The notes under the pieces: generated by a model
The model's input: the letters and a program-made list of their open reading frames with translations, nothing else
The model's database searches: none
What the model was told of the DNA's origin: nothing
Program-made: the position numbers and the translations under genes
Source of the DNA: Arthrobacter sp. Leaf337
GTDB taxonomy: Bacteria > Actinomycetota > Actinomycetes > Actinomycetales > Micrococcaceae
Assembly (NCBI RefSeq): GCF_001423745.1
Contig: NZ_LMPC01000004.1
Coordinates: 149,391-213,390 of the forward strand
Length of the DNA stretch: 64,000 nt
Reading direction: 5' to 3'
Shown here: in pieces, positions 26,504 to 34,992 of the stretch
How the letters are laid out: every line of letters starts with the position of its first letter
How positions within the stretch are numbered: position 1 is the first letter of the stretch

Positions 26504-27520
26504 CTACCGGCCCGGCTGCCGCTTGAGGGCGCCGCGCGGCCAGGGAAGGGTGGCCAGGACTATCGCACCGAGCGTCAGGACGGTGCCGAGGATCGTGGGC
26601 AGGGCCACCACCGTGCCGGGCGCGGGAAAGGCGAGGTCCAGGCCCAATGACCCCAGCAGCTGGCCCGCAATCATGCCCAGCCCGGTGACCAGGACCCCCA
26701 GGCTCCGGACCAGTAGTGCGCCCAGTCCGATGAACGCGCAGCCCATGGGACCGCCGAGGTAGTACCACCATTCGGCCGGCAGCCCGTTGCCGGGCCCGGC
26801 GACCGCCAGCTTGATCAGCCAGGCCAGCCACAGCACCGTGGCGCCGGAGATGAAATTCACCAGGGTGGCCGCGATTGGGGTGCCGTAGTGCACCGTGGCC
26901 GTCCCGTTCATGGCCTGCTGGAAGCTCATCAGGAAACCGGCAATAACGGGCAGGAGCACCGGGAGGAGCAGCTGCGCCGGGTCGGTGCCGCCCCCGGAAC
27001 CGGCCCCGGAACCCCCGGCGCCGCCGAACCGCGGGGACACTGCCCACGCGACGGCGGCGATGGTCAGCACAGTGCCGATGACACGGATGGCGGTGACGGA
27101 CTTCTTGCCGGCGGGGCCGATGCCGAGCCGGTCCACGAGCAGCCCGCTGAGCGTTTGCCCGGTGACGGTGGCAACCGTAAACAGGGCCACGCCCAGCAGG
27201 CCAACGGTGAAGGACTGCGCAAACACAAAGAACGCGCCGATGCCGCCTGCCATCACGTAGATCGGGGGAAACCGGCGTTCCCGGAGCGCGGGCAGGATCT
27301 GGGCGAGCCCGCGGCGTCCCCGCGGCAGGACCAGCGACACCAGGACCATCACGATCAGTCCCGTGGTGAAACTCACCACGGCGGCGGCAATGCCGTCGTC
27401 CAGCCGGGCGCCCAGTGCGCCGTTGATCCGGCCCTGGACGGGGATGGCGAGTCCGGCGGCTACGGCAATCGGCAGTCCTGCAATGAGGGGCAGACGGGGT
27501 GCATGGGTCACTGGATTCAC
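26504..27520 (-). CDS. DUF606 (YdcZ-like) DMT transporter, duplicated domain
   Basis: 338 aa with about ten membrane helices. Two DUF606-like halves are recognisable from the repeated pattern AVAAGLAIPVQGRINGALGARLDDGIAA near residue 18 and AGFLMSFQQAMNGTATVHYGTPIAATLVNF near 193, separated by a Gly/Ser linker near 165-177. The substrate is unknown. It diverges from the S4-domain gene with a 24-bp gap. Confidence 0.8.
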   Translation of the reverse strand: MNPVTHAPRLPLIAGLPIAVAAGLAIPVQGRINGALGARLDDGIAAAVVSFTTGLIVMVLVSLVLPRGRRGLAQILPALRERRFPPIYVMAGGIGAFFVFAQSFTVGLLGVALFTVATVTGQTLSGLLVDRLGIGPAGKKSVTAIRVIGTVLTIAAVAWAVSPRFGGAGGSGAGSGGGTDPAQLLLPVLLPVIAGFLMSFQQAMNGTATVHYGTPIAATLVNFISGATVLWLAWLIKLAVAGPGNGLPAEWWYYLGGPMGCAFIGLGALLVRSLGVLVTGLGMIAGQLLGSLGLDLAFPAPGTVVALPTILGTVLTLGAIVLATLPWPRGALKRQPGR

Positions 27521-27544
27521 CTTACGTCAGGCATCATTGCTTGT

Positions 27545-27781
27545 ATGAGCAACCCGGAAATCGAAGAGATCCCCATCCGCGACGAGATGATCCGCCTGGG
27601 CCAGCTCCTGAAGCTGGCCAGCCTCGTGGAGGACGGAGTTGAGGCCACGGAGCTGATCAAGAACGGCCTGGTCAAGGTCAACGGCGACATCGACGACCGC
27701 CGCGGCCGGCAGCTGCACCATGGCGACACGGTCACCGTGAACGGCCGGACCGTGCGGATTCTGACTCCCGCCGGTTCCTAG
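27545..27781 (+). CDS. Small S4-domain RNA-binding protein
   Basis: 78 aa consisting of a single S4 domain (IRLGQLLKLASLVEDGVEATELI, then LVKVNGDIDDRRGRQLHHGDTV). It resembles YbcJ-type stand-alone S4 proteins thought to bind rRNA or tRNA. The ATG at 27545 is close to the divergent transporter start and has no ribosome site; CATCAT 7 nt upstream may serve as a -10 box for a leaderless message. Confidence 0.85.
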   Translation: MSNPEIEEIPIRDEMIRLGQLLKLASLVEDGVEATELIKNGLVKVNGDIDDRRGRQLHHGDTVTVNGRTVRILTPAGS

Positions 27782-27796
27782 CCGTTGCAGCGCTAA

Positions 27797-28456
27797 CTAC
27801 TTTTTCAGCACCTCGTGGGTGAGGAATTCGGAAACGTGGCCGATCTCCTGCTGGTTGATCCCGTGCCACATCCCTGTGTAGAGGACCTTCGTCAGCTTCA
27901 CGTGCTTCCGCACCCAGCCCATGGTGAATTCGATCTTGTCCTGGGTAATGACGGGGTCCTGCTGGTCGCGGCCCCAGAACAACGGAACGCTGCCGTCCAG
28001 TTCGTCGTCCCGGAAAGTCGGGTCCCCTCCGGCGTTCACCGCAAAGCCGGAAAGCCCGACGACGGCGGCGAAGTCCGCCGGGCGCTGCCTCAGCAGCGTG
28101 GTGGCCATCGCCATTCCCATGGAGAACCCGAGCAACGTGACGGACGGGTGGTCACCTTTGACGCCGTCGAGCCAGTCCAGCACAAAGGCGGCGGCATCCT
28201 TAACCGCGTCGAGTGAATAGTCGGCGGAGTCCGTCAGCGGGAACCATGTGAACCCCGGGCCCATGGCGATGGGGGCGCGGACGGACGCCACCGCGAAATC
28301 GCCGGGCAGCAGATCGACAAGGCTGAGCAGGTCCTGTTCGTTGGCACCGTAGCCGTGCAGCAGGACCAGGAGTGGCTTACCCGAGCGCTCTTCGTCAGGA
28401 GTGGACCACAGGACAACAGGGGCAGTGGAAACGTCGGCTTCAGTCATGGGTTCCAT
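27797..28456 (-). CDS. Phospholipase/carboxylesterase-type alpha/beta hydrolase
   Basis: 219 aa. LLHGYGANEQDLLSL near residue 32 forms the oxyanion region, GFSMGMAMATTLL near 110 holds the nucleophile Ser, and Asp and His follow in WGRDQQDPVI near 164-173 and TGMWHGINQQEI near 196-207. This matches the small esterase family that includes YpfH-like enzymes. GGAGG lies 11 nt upstream of the first ATG; a second in-frame ATG at 28447 is possible. It is divergent from the SGNH hydrolase gene across a 14+14 bp palindrome. Confidence 0.85.
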   Translation of the reverse strand: MEPMTEADVSTAPVVLWSTPDEERSGKPLLVLLHGYGANEQDLLSLVDLLPGDFAVASVRAPIAMGPGFTWFPLTDSADYSLDAVKDAAAFVLDWLDGVKGDHPSVTLLGFSMGMAMATTLLRQRPADFAAVVGLSGFAVNAGGDPTFRDDELDGSVPLFWGRDQQDPVITQDKIEFTMGWVRKHVKLTKVLYTGMWHGINQQEIGHVSEFLTHEVLKK

Positions 28457-28473
28457 TCTTGCAGTTACCTCCG

Positions 28474-28505
28474 GGTAACAACCTACGGTGGCGTAGCTTG
28501 TTACC
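28474..28505. promoter_or_regulatory. Operator-like palindrome between divergent esterase and SGNH genes
   Basis: GGTAACAACCTACG (28474-28487) and CGTAGCTTGTTACC (28492-28505) form a 14-bp inverted repeat with one mismatch and a 4-bp centre. It lies 18 bp and 20 bp from the two start codons, so one repressor could control both genes. Confidence 0.6.
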
Positions 28506-28524
28506 TACGAGGCAGGATGGAAAC

Positions 28525-29403
28525 GTGAGCGAAACTGAAGCCATTCCGAACCCGCAGGACACCGTTGATAGCCACCCCTGGGGACGCTACATTGCCATGG
28601 GCGATTCCTTTACCGAGGGCATCGGCGACCCCGAACCGGGAAGTCCCGGCGGGCACCGTGGCTGGGCGGACCGGGTGGCCGAGGAACTGAGCCGCGGGCA
28701 CAGCGATTTTGCCTATGCCAACCTTGCGGTGCGGGGACGGCTCCTGGAACAGATCGTTGACCAGCAGCTGGCACCGTGCCTGGCCCTCAAGCCTGACCTG
28801 GTGACCCTCTCGGCCGGAGGCAACGACCTCATCCGGCCCGGCGGCGACCCTGATGCGCTGGCTGAAAAGCTGGACTCGGTGGTGCACATCCTCAGCCTGG
28901 GCGGCGCCACCGTGGTGTTGTTCAACGGCCCGGACACCGGTTCATCCGTCCTGGGCAGGGTCCGCAGCAAGATCGCCATCTACAACGAAAACCTTCGCAC
29001 CGTGGCCGCGCGGCACGATGCCGTCATCGCCGACATGTGGTCCCTCCGCCAGCTCAGCGATCCGCAGATGTGGGACCAGGACCGCCTGCACTTCTCGCCT
29101 TTGGGCCACCACACCATAGCCGCGATGGTGCTCGATTCACTGAACATCCAGCACACCCTGGAGCCGCTCTCCCCCAAGCCCCTGCCCCAGCGCAGCTGGC
29201 GGCAGGCGCGGTCCGGCGACCTGGTGTGGGCACGCGAATACTTCGTGCCGTGGGTTGTCCGCCGGCTTCGCCACCAGTCATCCGGGGACGGCATCACGGC
29301 CAAGCGCCCCACGCCAGGTCCCGTATTCGGGCCCGGAATGCCGCTGGGCTCGGGCGAGGCCGCGGGACTAGGGGCAGCGGGACTCGAGTCCGACCGGAAG
29401 TAG
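28525..29403 (+). CDS. SGNH/GDSL hydrolase
   Basis: 292 aa from the GTG at 28525 (AGGATGG upstream). The SGNH blocks are clear: block I IAMGDSFTEGIGD near residues 24-36 with the nucleophile Ser, block III SAGGNDL near 94-100, and block V DRLHFSPLGHH near 185-195 with the catalytic Asp-x2-His. No signal peptide is seen, so it is probably a cytoplasmic esterase or lipase. The C-terminal 40 residues are low-complexity Gly/Pro. It diverges from another esterase gene. Confidence 0.9.
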   Translation: MSETEAIPNPQDTVDSHPWGRYIAMGDSFTEGIGDPEPGSPGGHRGWADRVAEELSRGHSDFAYANLAVRGRLLEQIVDQQLAPCLALKPDLVTLSAGGNDLIRPGGDPDALAEKLDSVVHILSLGGATVVLFNGPDTGSSVLGRVRSKIAIYNENLRTVAARHDAVIADMWSLRQLSDPQMWDQDRLHFSPLGHHTIAAMVLDSLNIQHTLEPLSPKPLPQRSWRQARSGDLVWAREYFVPWVVRRLRHQSSGDGITAKRPTPGPVFGPGMPLGSGEAAGLGAAGLESDRK

Positions 29404-29409
29404 GCGAAC

Positions 29410-30537
29410 GTGGACGCTGACGACGTCGTCAGGCTGCGGCTCAGCCAACAGCAGCTCCGCCATCCGCGCGCGGTCTCTGCCGAAGCTGCACTGAAGAACC
29501 TCCTCGCCGTCCAGTCACAGGAGTTCCCGTATGCCCGCTGGTCGCTGGCGCAGCGCACTGCAGGAGCCTCCGCTGCCGATGTCGAAGAGGCAGTGGCCGA
29601 CGGCCGGATCCTCCGGACCCATATCCTCCGGCCCACCTGGCATTTTGTGCACCGGGACGACCTTCGCTGGCTTCTGATGCTCTCGGCTCCCCGGCTGCAC
29701 CAGGGCAACGGGGGCATGTACCGCCAGACCGGCATCGACGCCGAAGCAGCGTCCCGAAGCGCCCGGATCCTGGCCGATGCCGTTGCCGGCGGCGCCCACA
29801 AAACCCGGGAGCAGCTCGCCCTGGAATTGCAGCGCCACGGATTCGCAGCCAAAGGCCTGGAGCTTGCCTACCTGATCATGCATGCTGAGATCAGTGGCGT
29901 CCTGACCAGCGGCATACCCGTGCGCAGCACTGGCGGCGCGCTCAAGCAGACGTACGCGCTCTTCGATGAACGCGTGCCGGCGTCAGCGGACGGTCACGAA
30001 CACCGCTCCGAGGCGCTGGCCGAACTCGTCCGCCGCTATTTCCTCAGCCGCGGACCGGCCACGGTCAAGGACTGTGCCGACTGGTCCGGGCTCACAGTGA
30101 CTGATGTCCGGCTGGGGCTGGGACTCGTGCTGGAGGCTGAACCCGACGTACTCACGGCTGCGACGCTGGACGGACTGGACTTCTATTTCAGTTCCGCCGG
30201 GCGCGGGCCTGCTGCCGCGCCCGGGCCTGCTGCCGAGGCCGAAGGCGGGCCTAGGGTCGACCTGATCCAGTGCTACGACGAATACGTCATGGGCTATTCA
30301 CGGTCACGGTATTTCCTGGGCGGCACCGCCCCCGCCCTTCCTGAGCGGGACACTCCGATGCATGTTGTGCTGAGCGACGGCCGCATGATCGGTTCGTGGC
30401 GCCATGACCTGGCCGGCGGACGCTGTGAGCTGGATATCCGCACCCGCTCTGATCCCGGCCCGGCCGGCCACCGTGCGATCGACAAAGCAGTTACTGAGTA
30501 CGGAAGGTTCCTGGGGACGCCCGCGGTGCGGAAATGA
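29410..30537 (+). CDS. Winged-helix DNA-binding-domain protein (HTH_42/AlkZ-related)
   Basis: 375 aa starting at a GTG 6 bp after the SGNH gene. The family hallmarks are RLRLSQQQLRHPRA at the N-terminus, VQSQEFPYARWSLAQR near residues 35-50 and ILRPTWHFVHRDDLRWLL near 73-90. Related proteins include the DNA interstrand-crosslink glycosylase AlkZ, so a DNA repair role is possible; the diagnostic catalytic residues were not verified. The stop codon falls inside the first of four 14-bp repeats. Confidence 0.8.
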   Translation: MDADDVVRLRLSQQQLRHPRAVSAEAALKNLLAVQSQEFPYARWSLAQRTAGASAADVEEAVADGRILRTHILRPTWHFVHRDDLRWLLMLSAPRLHQGNGGMYRQTGIDAEAASRSARILADAVAGGAHKTREQLALELQRHGFAAKGLELAYLIMHAEISGVLTSGIPVRSTGGALKQTYALFDERVPASADGHEHRSEALAELVRRYFLSRGPATVKDCADWSGLTVTDVRLGLGLVLEAEPDVLTAATLDGLDFYFSSAGRGPAAAPGPAAEAEGGPRVDLIQCYDEYVMGYSRSRYFLGGTAPALPERDTPMHVVLSDGRMIGSWRHDLAGGRCELDIRTRSDPGPAGHRAIDKAVTEYGRFLGTPAVRK

Positions 30538-30585
30538 TGCAACGGGAACGATCGTATGGAAATGATCGGCCGGAAGTGATCGGCC
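30530..30585. repeat. Four tandem 14-bp repeats
   Basis: GGAAATGATGCAAC, GGGAACGATCGTAT, GGAAATGATCGGCC and GGAAGTGATCGGCC follow each other without gaps. The consensus is GGAAATGATCGGCC. The array starts at the stop codon of the winged-helix gene and ends 24 bp before the TAAACT -10 candidate of the SHOCT gene. Confidence 0.75.
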
Positions 30586-30608
30586 AGGGCAGTCTGCCGG
30601 CCGGGGGT

Positions 30609-30614
30609 TAAACT
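30609..30614 (+). promoter_or_regulatory. Possible -10 box of the SHOCT gene
   Basis: TAAACT lies 29 bp before the GTG start at 30644, which has GAGAGG as ribosome site. The repeat array at 30530-30585 covers the -35 region and upstream. Confidence 0.4.
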
Positions 30615-30643
30615 GAAGGGACACTTCTGAGAGGCCCTCCACT

Positions 30644-31195
30644 GTGAGCAACGTGTTCTTCTGGATCATCATCCTGTCGTTCCTGATTCCCTTCGCCATG
30701 CGTATGTACCGGAAGTCCGTCCGGGGCAGGAACCAGAACCAGGATTTCAACGGACAGTACCCGGGTCAGTTTCCCGGGCAGTTCCCGAACCAGTTTCCTG
30801 GCCAGCAGCCAGGCCGGCCCAACAACCAGCCGCGTGACGGCTACACCCAGCAGGACTACTTCGGCGGCGGTTTCCGGCAGCTCGGCGGCGGCCAGCAGCC
30901 CCCGCTCGACCAGCCCTACCAGAACCCCGGCTACCCGGCTCCGGGTTTCCAAAACCCCGGCCATCCTGCCCCCGGCGGCCCCGGACAGGTACCGTACGAG
31001 GACAGCCCCGAGTATCCGGCCAACCAGTCACGCCAGCAGCCGCAGCAGCCGTCCGCCCCGGTTACTCCCCCGCCGCCGTCGGCCCCTCAGGGTTTCCGCG
31101 CGCGGAAACTGGCGGAACTTGACCAGCAATACAGCAACGGCGAAATCGCCATGGAGGAATACATGACCCGGCGTGACGAGATCATGAAGGGTTAG
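30644..31195 (+). CDS. SHOCT-domain membrane-anchored protein with Pro/Gln/Gly-rich linker
   Basis: 183 aa. An N-terminal helix (NVFFWIIILSFLIPFAMRMY) anchors the protein. Residues about 38-140 are low-complexity with repeated PGQFPGQFPNQ and NPGYPAPGFQNP units. The last 35 residues (ARKLAELDQQYSNGEIAMEE followed by YMTRRDEI) are a SHOCT domain, a short C-terminal oligomerisation-type module often seen on such proteins. Function unknown. The GTG start has GAGAGG 9 nt upstream. Confidence 0.8.
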   Translation: MSNVFFWIIILSFLIPFAMRMYRKSVRGRNQNQDFNGQYPGQFPGQFPNQFPGQQPGRPNNQPRDGYTQQDYFGGGFRQLGGGQQPPLDQPYQNPGYPAPGFQNPGHPAPGGPGQVPYEDSPEYPANQSRQQPQQPSAPVTPPPPSAPQGFRARKLAELDQQYSNGEIAMEEYMTRRDEIMKG

Positions 31196-31274
31196 GCGCC
31201 CCCTCCCAATGCTGACGTTTTCCTTCGGGCCGCCGGCTTACTTCGGGCCGCCGGTTCCCTTCCGCAGTCTGTCC

Positions 31275-32343
31275 TCAGGCAGCCAGCGGGCCGACTAGCC
31301 GGGAGCGTTTGAGAATCTTCGCGCGGTGAAGAAGCTCGCGTCTATGGCGACGGTTCATAGGCGGCGGCGGCGCGGGCAGTGATGTCCCGGGCAGTGGAGG
31401 CGCCATGGATTGGTAGCCATGCCCGGTCGGAGTGGGGATTTCCAGCGTGTGCCGAGGTCCTGGCCGCGGTTCTGCGTGCCAGCCAGGGGACTCCTTGGTG
31501 TGGTTGCAGGATTCGCAGAGCCCGCTGCCGTTGCTAACGCTCGTAGGCCCTCCGTGCTGCCATGCAACGATGTGGTCGTGGTGGCGGATCGGCGCATCGC
31601 AGTACGGCGTGCGGCAGGTGTCATCGCGTGCCTGGATGAAGCGGCGAAGACCGGCAGGGAAGAGCCTGGCCCGGGAATCCATGGCTATCAGGTCTCCGGT
31701 GCACGGGGCCGTGTAGAGCCGGCTGGATTTCAATTCCCACGATCCCGCCCGGCGTCCCCGTGATGCGTTCTACCAAGTCATCCGCCATGATTTGTCCGCG
31801 GGAACGGCTGTCTCCGGCCGAGCTCGGCGCGTCCGACTGCCGGGTGAGCGCTGCGTGGACTGCCACACCGGCTGTGACCGGGAGTAGCGCGGTCAGGTAA
31901 GTCATGGCGTCCGGTGCCGGGCGAAGGCTCACGTGCCGGTCTGCCACGGTCTGGCGGGCACGATTCACCACTGAGTGGGGGTCCAGCCGATACGCCGCCG
32001 TCCGGGCCGCCGCGACGATGGTCCGGTCGCCGGCGCCGGCCAGGGTCCCGATATCTGCAGCGAGTTCTTCATCGACGGCACACCGGTCTGCCGCGGATAA
32101 ACAGGCGGTCTCTTTCACCAGCAGCGTGGCGCGCCACTCATTGAGCTGCCCGGTGCGCAGGGCTGCAAGGGTGTGGGGCATCTCCGTCACCAGTGCTTTG
32201 GCCAGTCCAAGCAGCTTTGGTCGATCAGGGCGGCGCTGTCGCTACAGGGTCGGATCGAAGCCAGGAGACCGATAAGGTCCCTGACCGTGATCCCGCGCCC
32301 TGCGTCGTCCGAAGCCTCTCCCGGCCGGCTATTGCCTTCCATG
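31275..32343 (-). pseudogene. Decayed DUF222/HNH endonuclease-type gene
   Basis: Three pieces of one DUF222-HNH gene survive in different frames. The first, from the ATG at 32343, ends after [20 protein letters not shown]. The second (to about 31712) carries the DUF222 middle, [19 protein letters not shown] to [12 protein letters not shown]. The third (31275 to about 31730) carries [20 protein letters not shown] and an intact HNH finger ([19 protein letters not shown]...[10 protein letters not shown]). Compared with intact family members, sequence is missing at both joints, about 50-80 residues each by my estimate. Such genes are often multicopy in Arthrobacter. Confidence 0.8.
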
Positions 32344-32406
32344 GCTGAAGTCTGGCAGTGACCACCGACAAAAAGCGGGCCAGCGGCCGCCCCAACGACT
32401 GACCTC

Positions 32407-33891
32407 CTAGTCCACCTGCGGGAAGCCGAGGTCGATCACCGACGTGGACGGATCCGGCCAGCGTGTGGTCACCACTTTTCCGCGGGTGTAGAAGCGGATG
32501 CTGTCCGGGCCGTACATGTGGGTGTCGCCGAACAGCGAGTTCTTCCAGCCGCCAAACGAGAACGTCCCCACCGGTACCGGGATGGGCACGTTGACGCCCA
32601 CCATACCGGCCTCGACGTCGAACTCGAACTGGCGCGCCGCGCCGCCGTCGCGCGTGAAGATGGCGACTCCGTTGCCGAACTCGTTGTCGTTCACCAGCTT
32701 GACGGCGTCGCTGTAGCTGTCCGCGCGTACCACCGACAGCACGGGGCCGAAGATCTCGTCGTCGTACACCTTCATGCCCGGCTTGACGTGGTCCACGAGA
32801 CTGACCCCGATGAAGAAACCGTCCGAGTCAAAGACCTGCTCGCGCCCGTCCACCACAACCGTGGCGCCCTCCTCGGCTGCCCCGGCCACGTACGACGCGA
32901 CCCTGTCCCGGTGTTCCTTCGTGATGAGCGGACCCATCTGCGAGGCCGGGTCCGTGCCGGGACCGATGTTGAGGTCCGCCATGCGCGTGGAAATGGCTTT
33001 CACCAAGTCGTCGGCAATGCTGCCCACCGCCACCAGCACGGACACCGCCATGCACCGTTCACCCGCCGAGCCGTAGGCAGCTGACACGGCGGCGTCAGCG
33101 GCCATGTCCAAGTCTGCGTCCGGCAGGACCACCATGTGGTTCTTGGCGCCGCCCAGTGCTTGGACGCGCTTGCCGTGGTCGGCCGCACGCTTGTAGATGG
33201 ACTGCGCGATCGGAGTGGATCCCACAAAGCTGACAGCCTTGACGCCGGGGTGTTCCAGCAGGACGTCCACGGCCTCCTTGTCGCCGTGGACCACGTTCAG
33301 GACGCCCGGGGGCAGGCCCGCCTCCGCGAAGACTTGGGCAATGAAAACGGCCGACGACGGGTCCTTCTCGCTGGGCTTGAGGAGCACGGTGTTGCCGCAG
33401 GCGAGCGCACTGCCGATCATCCACAACGGCACCATGGCCGGGAAGTTGAACGGGGTGATGCAGGCGACCACGCCGACCGGCTGGCGCACTGAGTGGACGT
33501 CCACGCCGCTGGACACCTGCTCCGAGCGTTCGCCCTTGAGCATGTGGGAGAGTCCGGTGGCGAATTCGATGTTTTCGAGGCCTCGGGAGATCTCGCCTTC
33601 AGCATCGGAAAGCACCTTGCCGTGCTCGCTGGTGAGGATGGCAGCCAGCTCGGACTTCCGCTGCGTGAGGAGTTCCCGGACCCGGAAGAAGATGTTGGTG
33701 CGCTTGGCCAGGCTCGTGGCCCGCCAGCCCGGCAGGGCGGCCTGGGCGGCAGCGATGGCCTCCTCCACGCGTGCGGCCGACGCGAGGGCCACCTCTTTGT
33801 CCTGTGCTCCGGTGGCGGGGTTGAAGACGGGGCCGAAGCGGTCGGCGTCGCTGATCAGGGCGCCGTTGATGAAGTGCGGAATGCGTTCCAT
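32407..33891 (-). CDS. mmsA: CoA-acylating methylmalonate-semialdehyde dehydrogenase
   Basis: NAD- and CoA-dependent oxidation of (methyl)malonate semialdehyde to propionyl- or acetyl-CoA in valine and related catabolism. The 494-aa ALDH has the catalytic Cys in YGSAGERCMAVSVLV near residue 280, the NAD-binding GSTPIAQSIYKRA near 225 and the MmsA-specific C-terminal region GTFSFGGWKNSLFGDTHMYG near 445-464. It is directly downstream of mmsB, 31 bp apart, in a minus-strand operon divergent from a LysR gene. Confidence 0.93.
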   Translation of the reverse strand: MERIPHFINGALISDADRFGPVFNPATGAQDKEVALASAARVEEAIAAAQAALPGWRATSLAKRTNIFFRVRELLTQRKSELAAILTSEHGKVLSDAEGEISRGLENIEFATGLSHMLKGERSEQVSSGVDVHSVRQPVGVVACITPFNFPAMVPLWMIGSALACGNTVLLKPSEKDPSSAVFIAQVFAEAGLPPGVLNVVHGDKEAVDVLLEHPGVKAVSFVGSTPIAQSIYKRAADHGKRVQALGGAKNHMVVLPDADLDMAADAAVSAAYGSAGERCMAVSVLVAVGSIADDLVKAISTRMADLNIGPGTDPASQMGPLITKEHRDRVASYVAGAAEEGATVVVDGREQVFDSDGFFIGVSLVDHVKPGMKVYDDEIFGPVLSVVRADSYSDAVKLVNDNEFGNGVAIFTRDGGAARQFEFDVEAGMVGVNVPIPVPVGTFSFGGWKNSLFGDTHMYGPDSIRFYTRGKVVTTRWPDPSTSVIDLGFPQVD

Positions 33892-33922
33892 GGGTAAGTC
33901 CTATTCGTGAAGCAGGCTGCGG

Positions 33923-34825
33923 TTAGTTGGAGGACTCGAGCGAGCCGTCGACGAGTTTGATGATCATGGAGCAGTCCTTGCCGGACTGCCCGGAGTCGAT
34001 GAGGCGCTGGAAGAGCGTCTGCACGTGCTCGCCGATCTCCAGTGGAGTGCCGGTGTCGCGGGCAGCGCTGATGGCCAGGCCGATGTCCTTGTTCGCCAGT
34101 TCCGTGGTAAACGTCGGGGCGAAGTCGTTGTTGGAGGCAGCGGTGGGCACGACGCCGGCCACCGGGTACCAGGTCCGCAGCGCCCAGCTGTCGCCGGAGG
34201 ACACCGAGGCGATGTCCCAGAAGACCTGCTTGTCCAAGCCCAGGCGGTCGGCGAGTACGGCACCTTCGGCGGTGGAGGCGAGGTTGATGAAGAGCATCAG
34301 GTTGTTGCAGATCTTCGCTGCCTGCCCCGTGGTGGCGCCGCCGGTGGGAATGATGTTGGAGGCCATGGGGCGGATGTATTCGGTGGCCTCGGCCACGGCG
34401 CCCGCCTCGCCGCCGATCATGAAGGTGAGCGTCCCCGCCTTCGCGCCGCTCATGCCGCCCGAGACCGGGGCGTCCACGAACCGGAAGCCGGCGGCAGCGG
34501 CGGCGTCGTGCAATGCCTGGGCGGAGGCGATGTCGATGGTCGAGGAATCCACCAGCAGCGTCCGGGTGTCGGCGTGGGCCAGGACGCCGTCCTCGCCCAG
34601 GTACACGGCACGGGCGTGCTCGCCCTTCGGCAGCATGGTGAAGACGACGTCGGCACCGTCCACGGCCGCGGCAATGCTGGCCACGGGCTTCACGCCGGCT
34701 GCTTCGGCAGCCGCCACCGCCTCGGGATTGAGGTCGAATCCGCGGACGTCGTGACCGGCCTTAGCCAGGTTTGCTGACATCGACCCACCCATGTTTCCGA
34801 GACCGATCCAGGCGACAACTGCCAT
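33923..34825 (-). CDS. mmsB: 3-hydroxyisobutyrate dehydrogenase
   Basis: NAD-dependent oxidation of 3-hydroxyisobutyrate to methylmalonate semialdehyde, the MmsA substrate. The 300-aa protein starts with the Rossmann motif WIGLGNMGGSMSANLAKAG (residues 5-23). It has the substrate-binding DAPVSGGMSGAKAGTLTF near 113-130 and the catalytic Lys in GQAAKICNNLM near 165. The ATG at 34825 has AAAGGAG upstream; a longer upstream reading has no ribosome site. First gene of the mmsB-mmsA operon; the palindrome at 34926-34949 lies in its promoter region. Confidence 0.93.
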   Translation of the reverse strand: MAVVAWIGLGNMGGSMSANLAKAGHDVRGFDLNPEAVAAAEAAGVKPVASIAAAVDGADVVFTMLPKGEHARAVYLGEDGVLAHADTRTLLVDSSTIDIASAQALHDAAAAAGFRFVDAPVSGGMSGAKAGTLTFMIGGEAGAVAEATEYIRPMASNIIPTGGATTGQAAKICNNLMLFINLASTAEGAVLADRLGLDKQVFWDIASVSSGDSWALRTWYPVAGVVPTAASNNDFAPTFTTELANKDIGLAISAARDTGTPLEIGEHVQTLFQRLIDSGQSGKDCSMIIKLVDGSLESSN

Positions 34826-34925
34826 GGCGAAAGCTCCTTTGCTTCGTGTACCAGCCCTATTGCTGGAAGTTCCGTGTCCACCATCACACCCTGTTACAGT
34901 GCAATCAAGAGGAAAAAATACAGAC

Positions 34926-34949
34926 GGTATGTGCATTGATGCACATACC
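34926..34949. promoter_or_regulatory. Palindromic operator between mmsB and the LysR gene
   Basis: GGTATGTGCAT-TG-ATGCACATACC is a perfect 11+11 bp inverted repeat. LysR proteins bind such dyads, usually centred near -65 of the activated gene. A possible mmsB promoter (TCTTGA-N16-TGTGAT on the minus strand) would place the centre near -61. It lies 43 bp upstream of the LysR start, so autoregulation is also likely. Confidence 0.7.
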
Positions 34950-34992
34950 TCCGAACAGCCGTTCCGGAGATTGAAAGCGTGGAAGTGAAGAA

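Noticed and set aside
31224..31259. Two 18-bp direct repeats containing TTCGGGCCGCCGG
   Set aside because: Only two copies and low-complexity GC-rich sequence; too weak to interpret.
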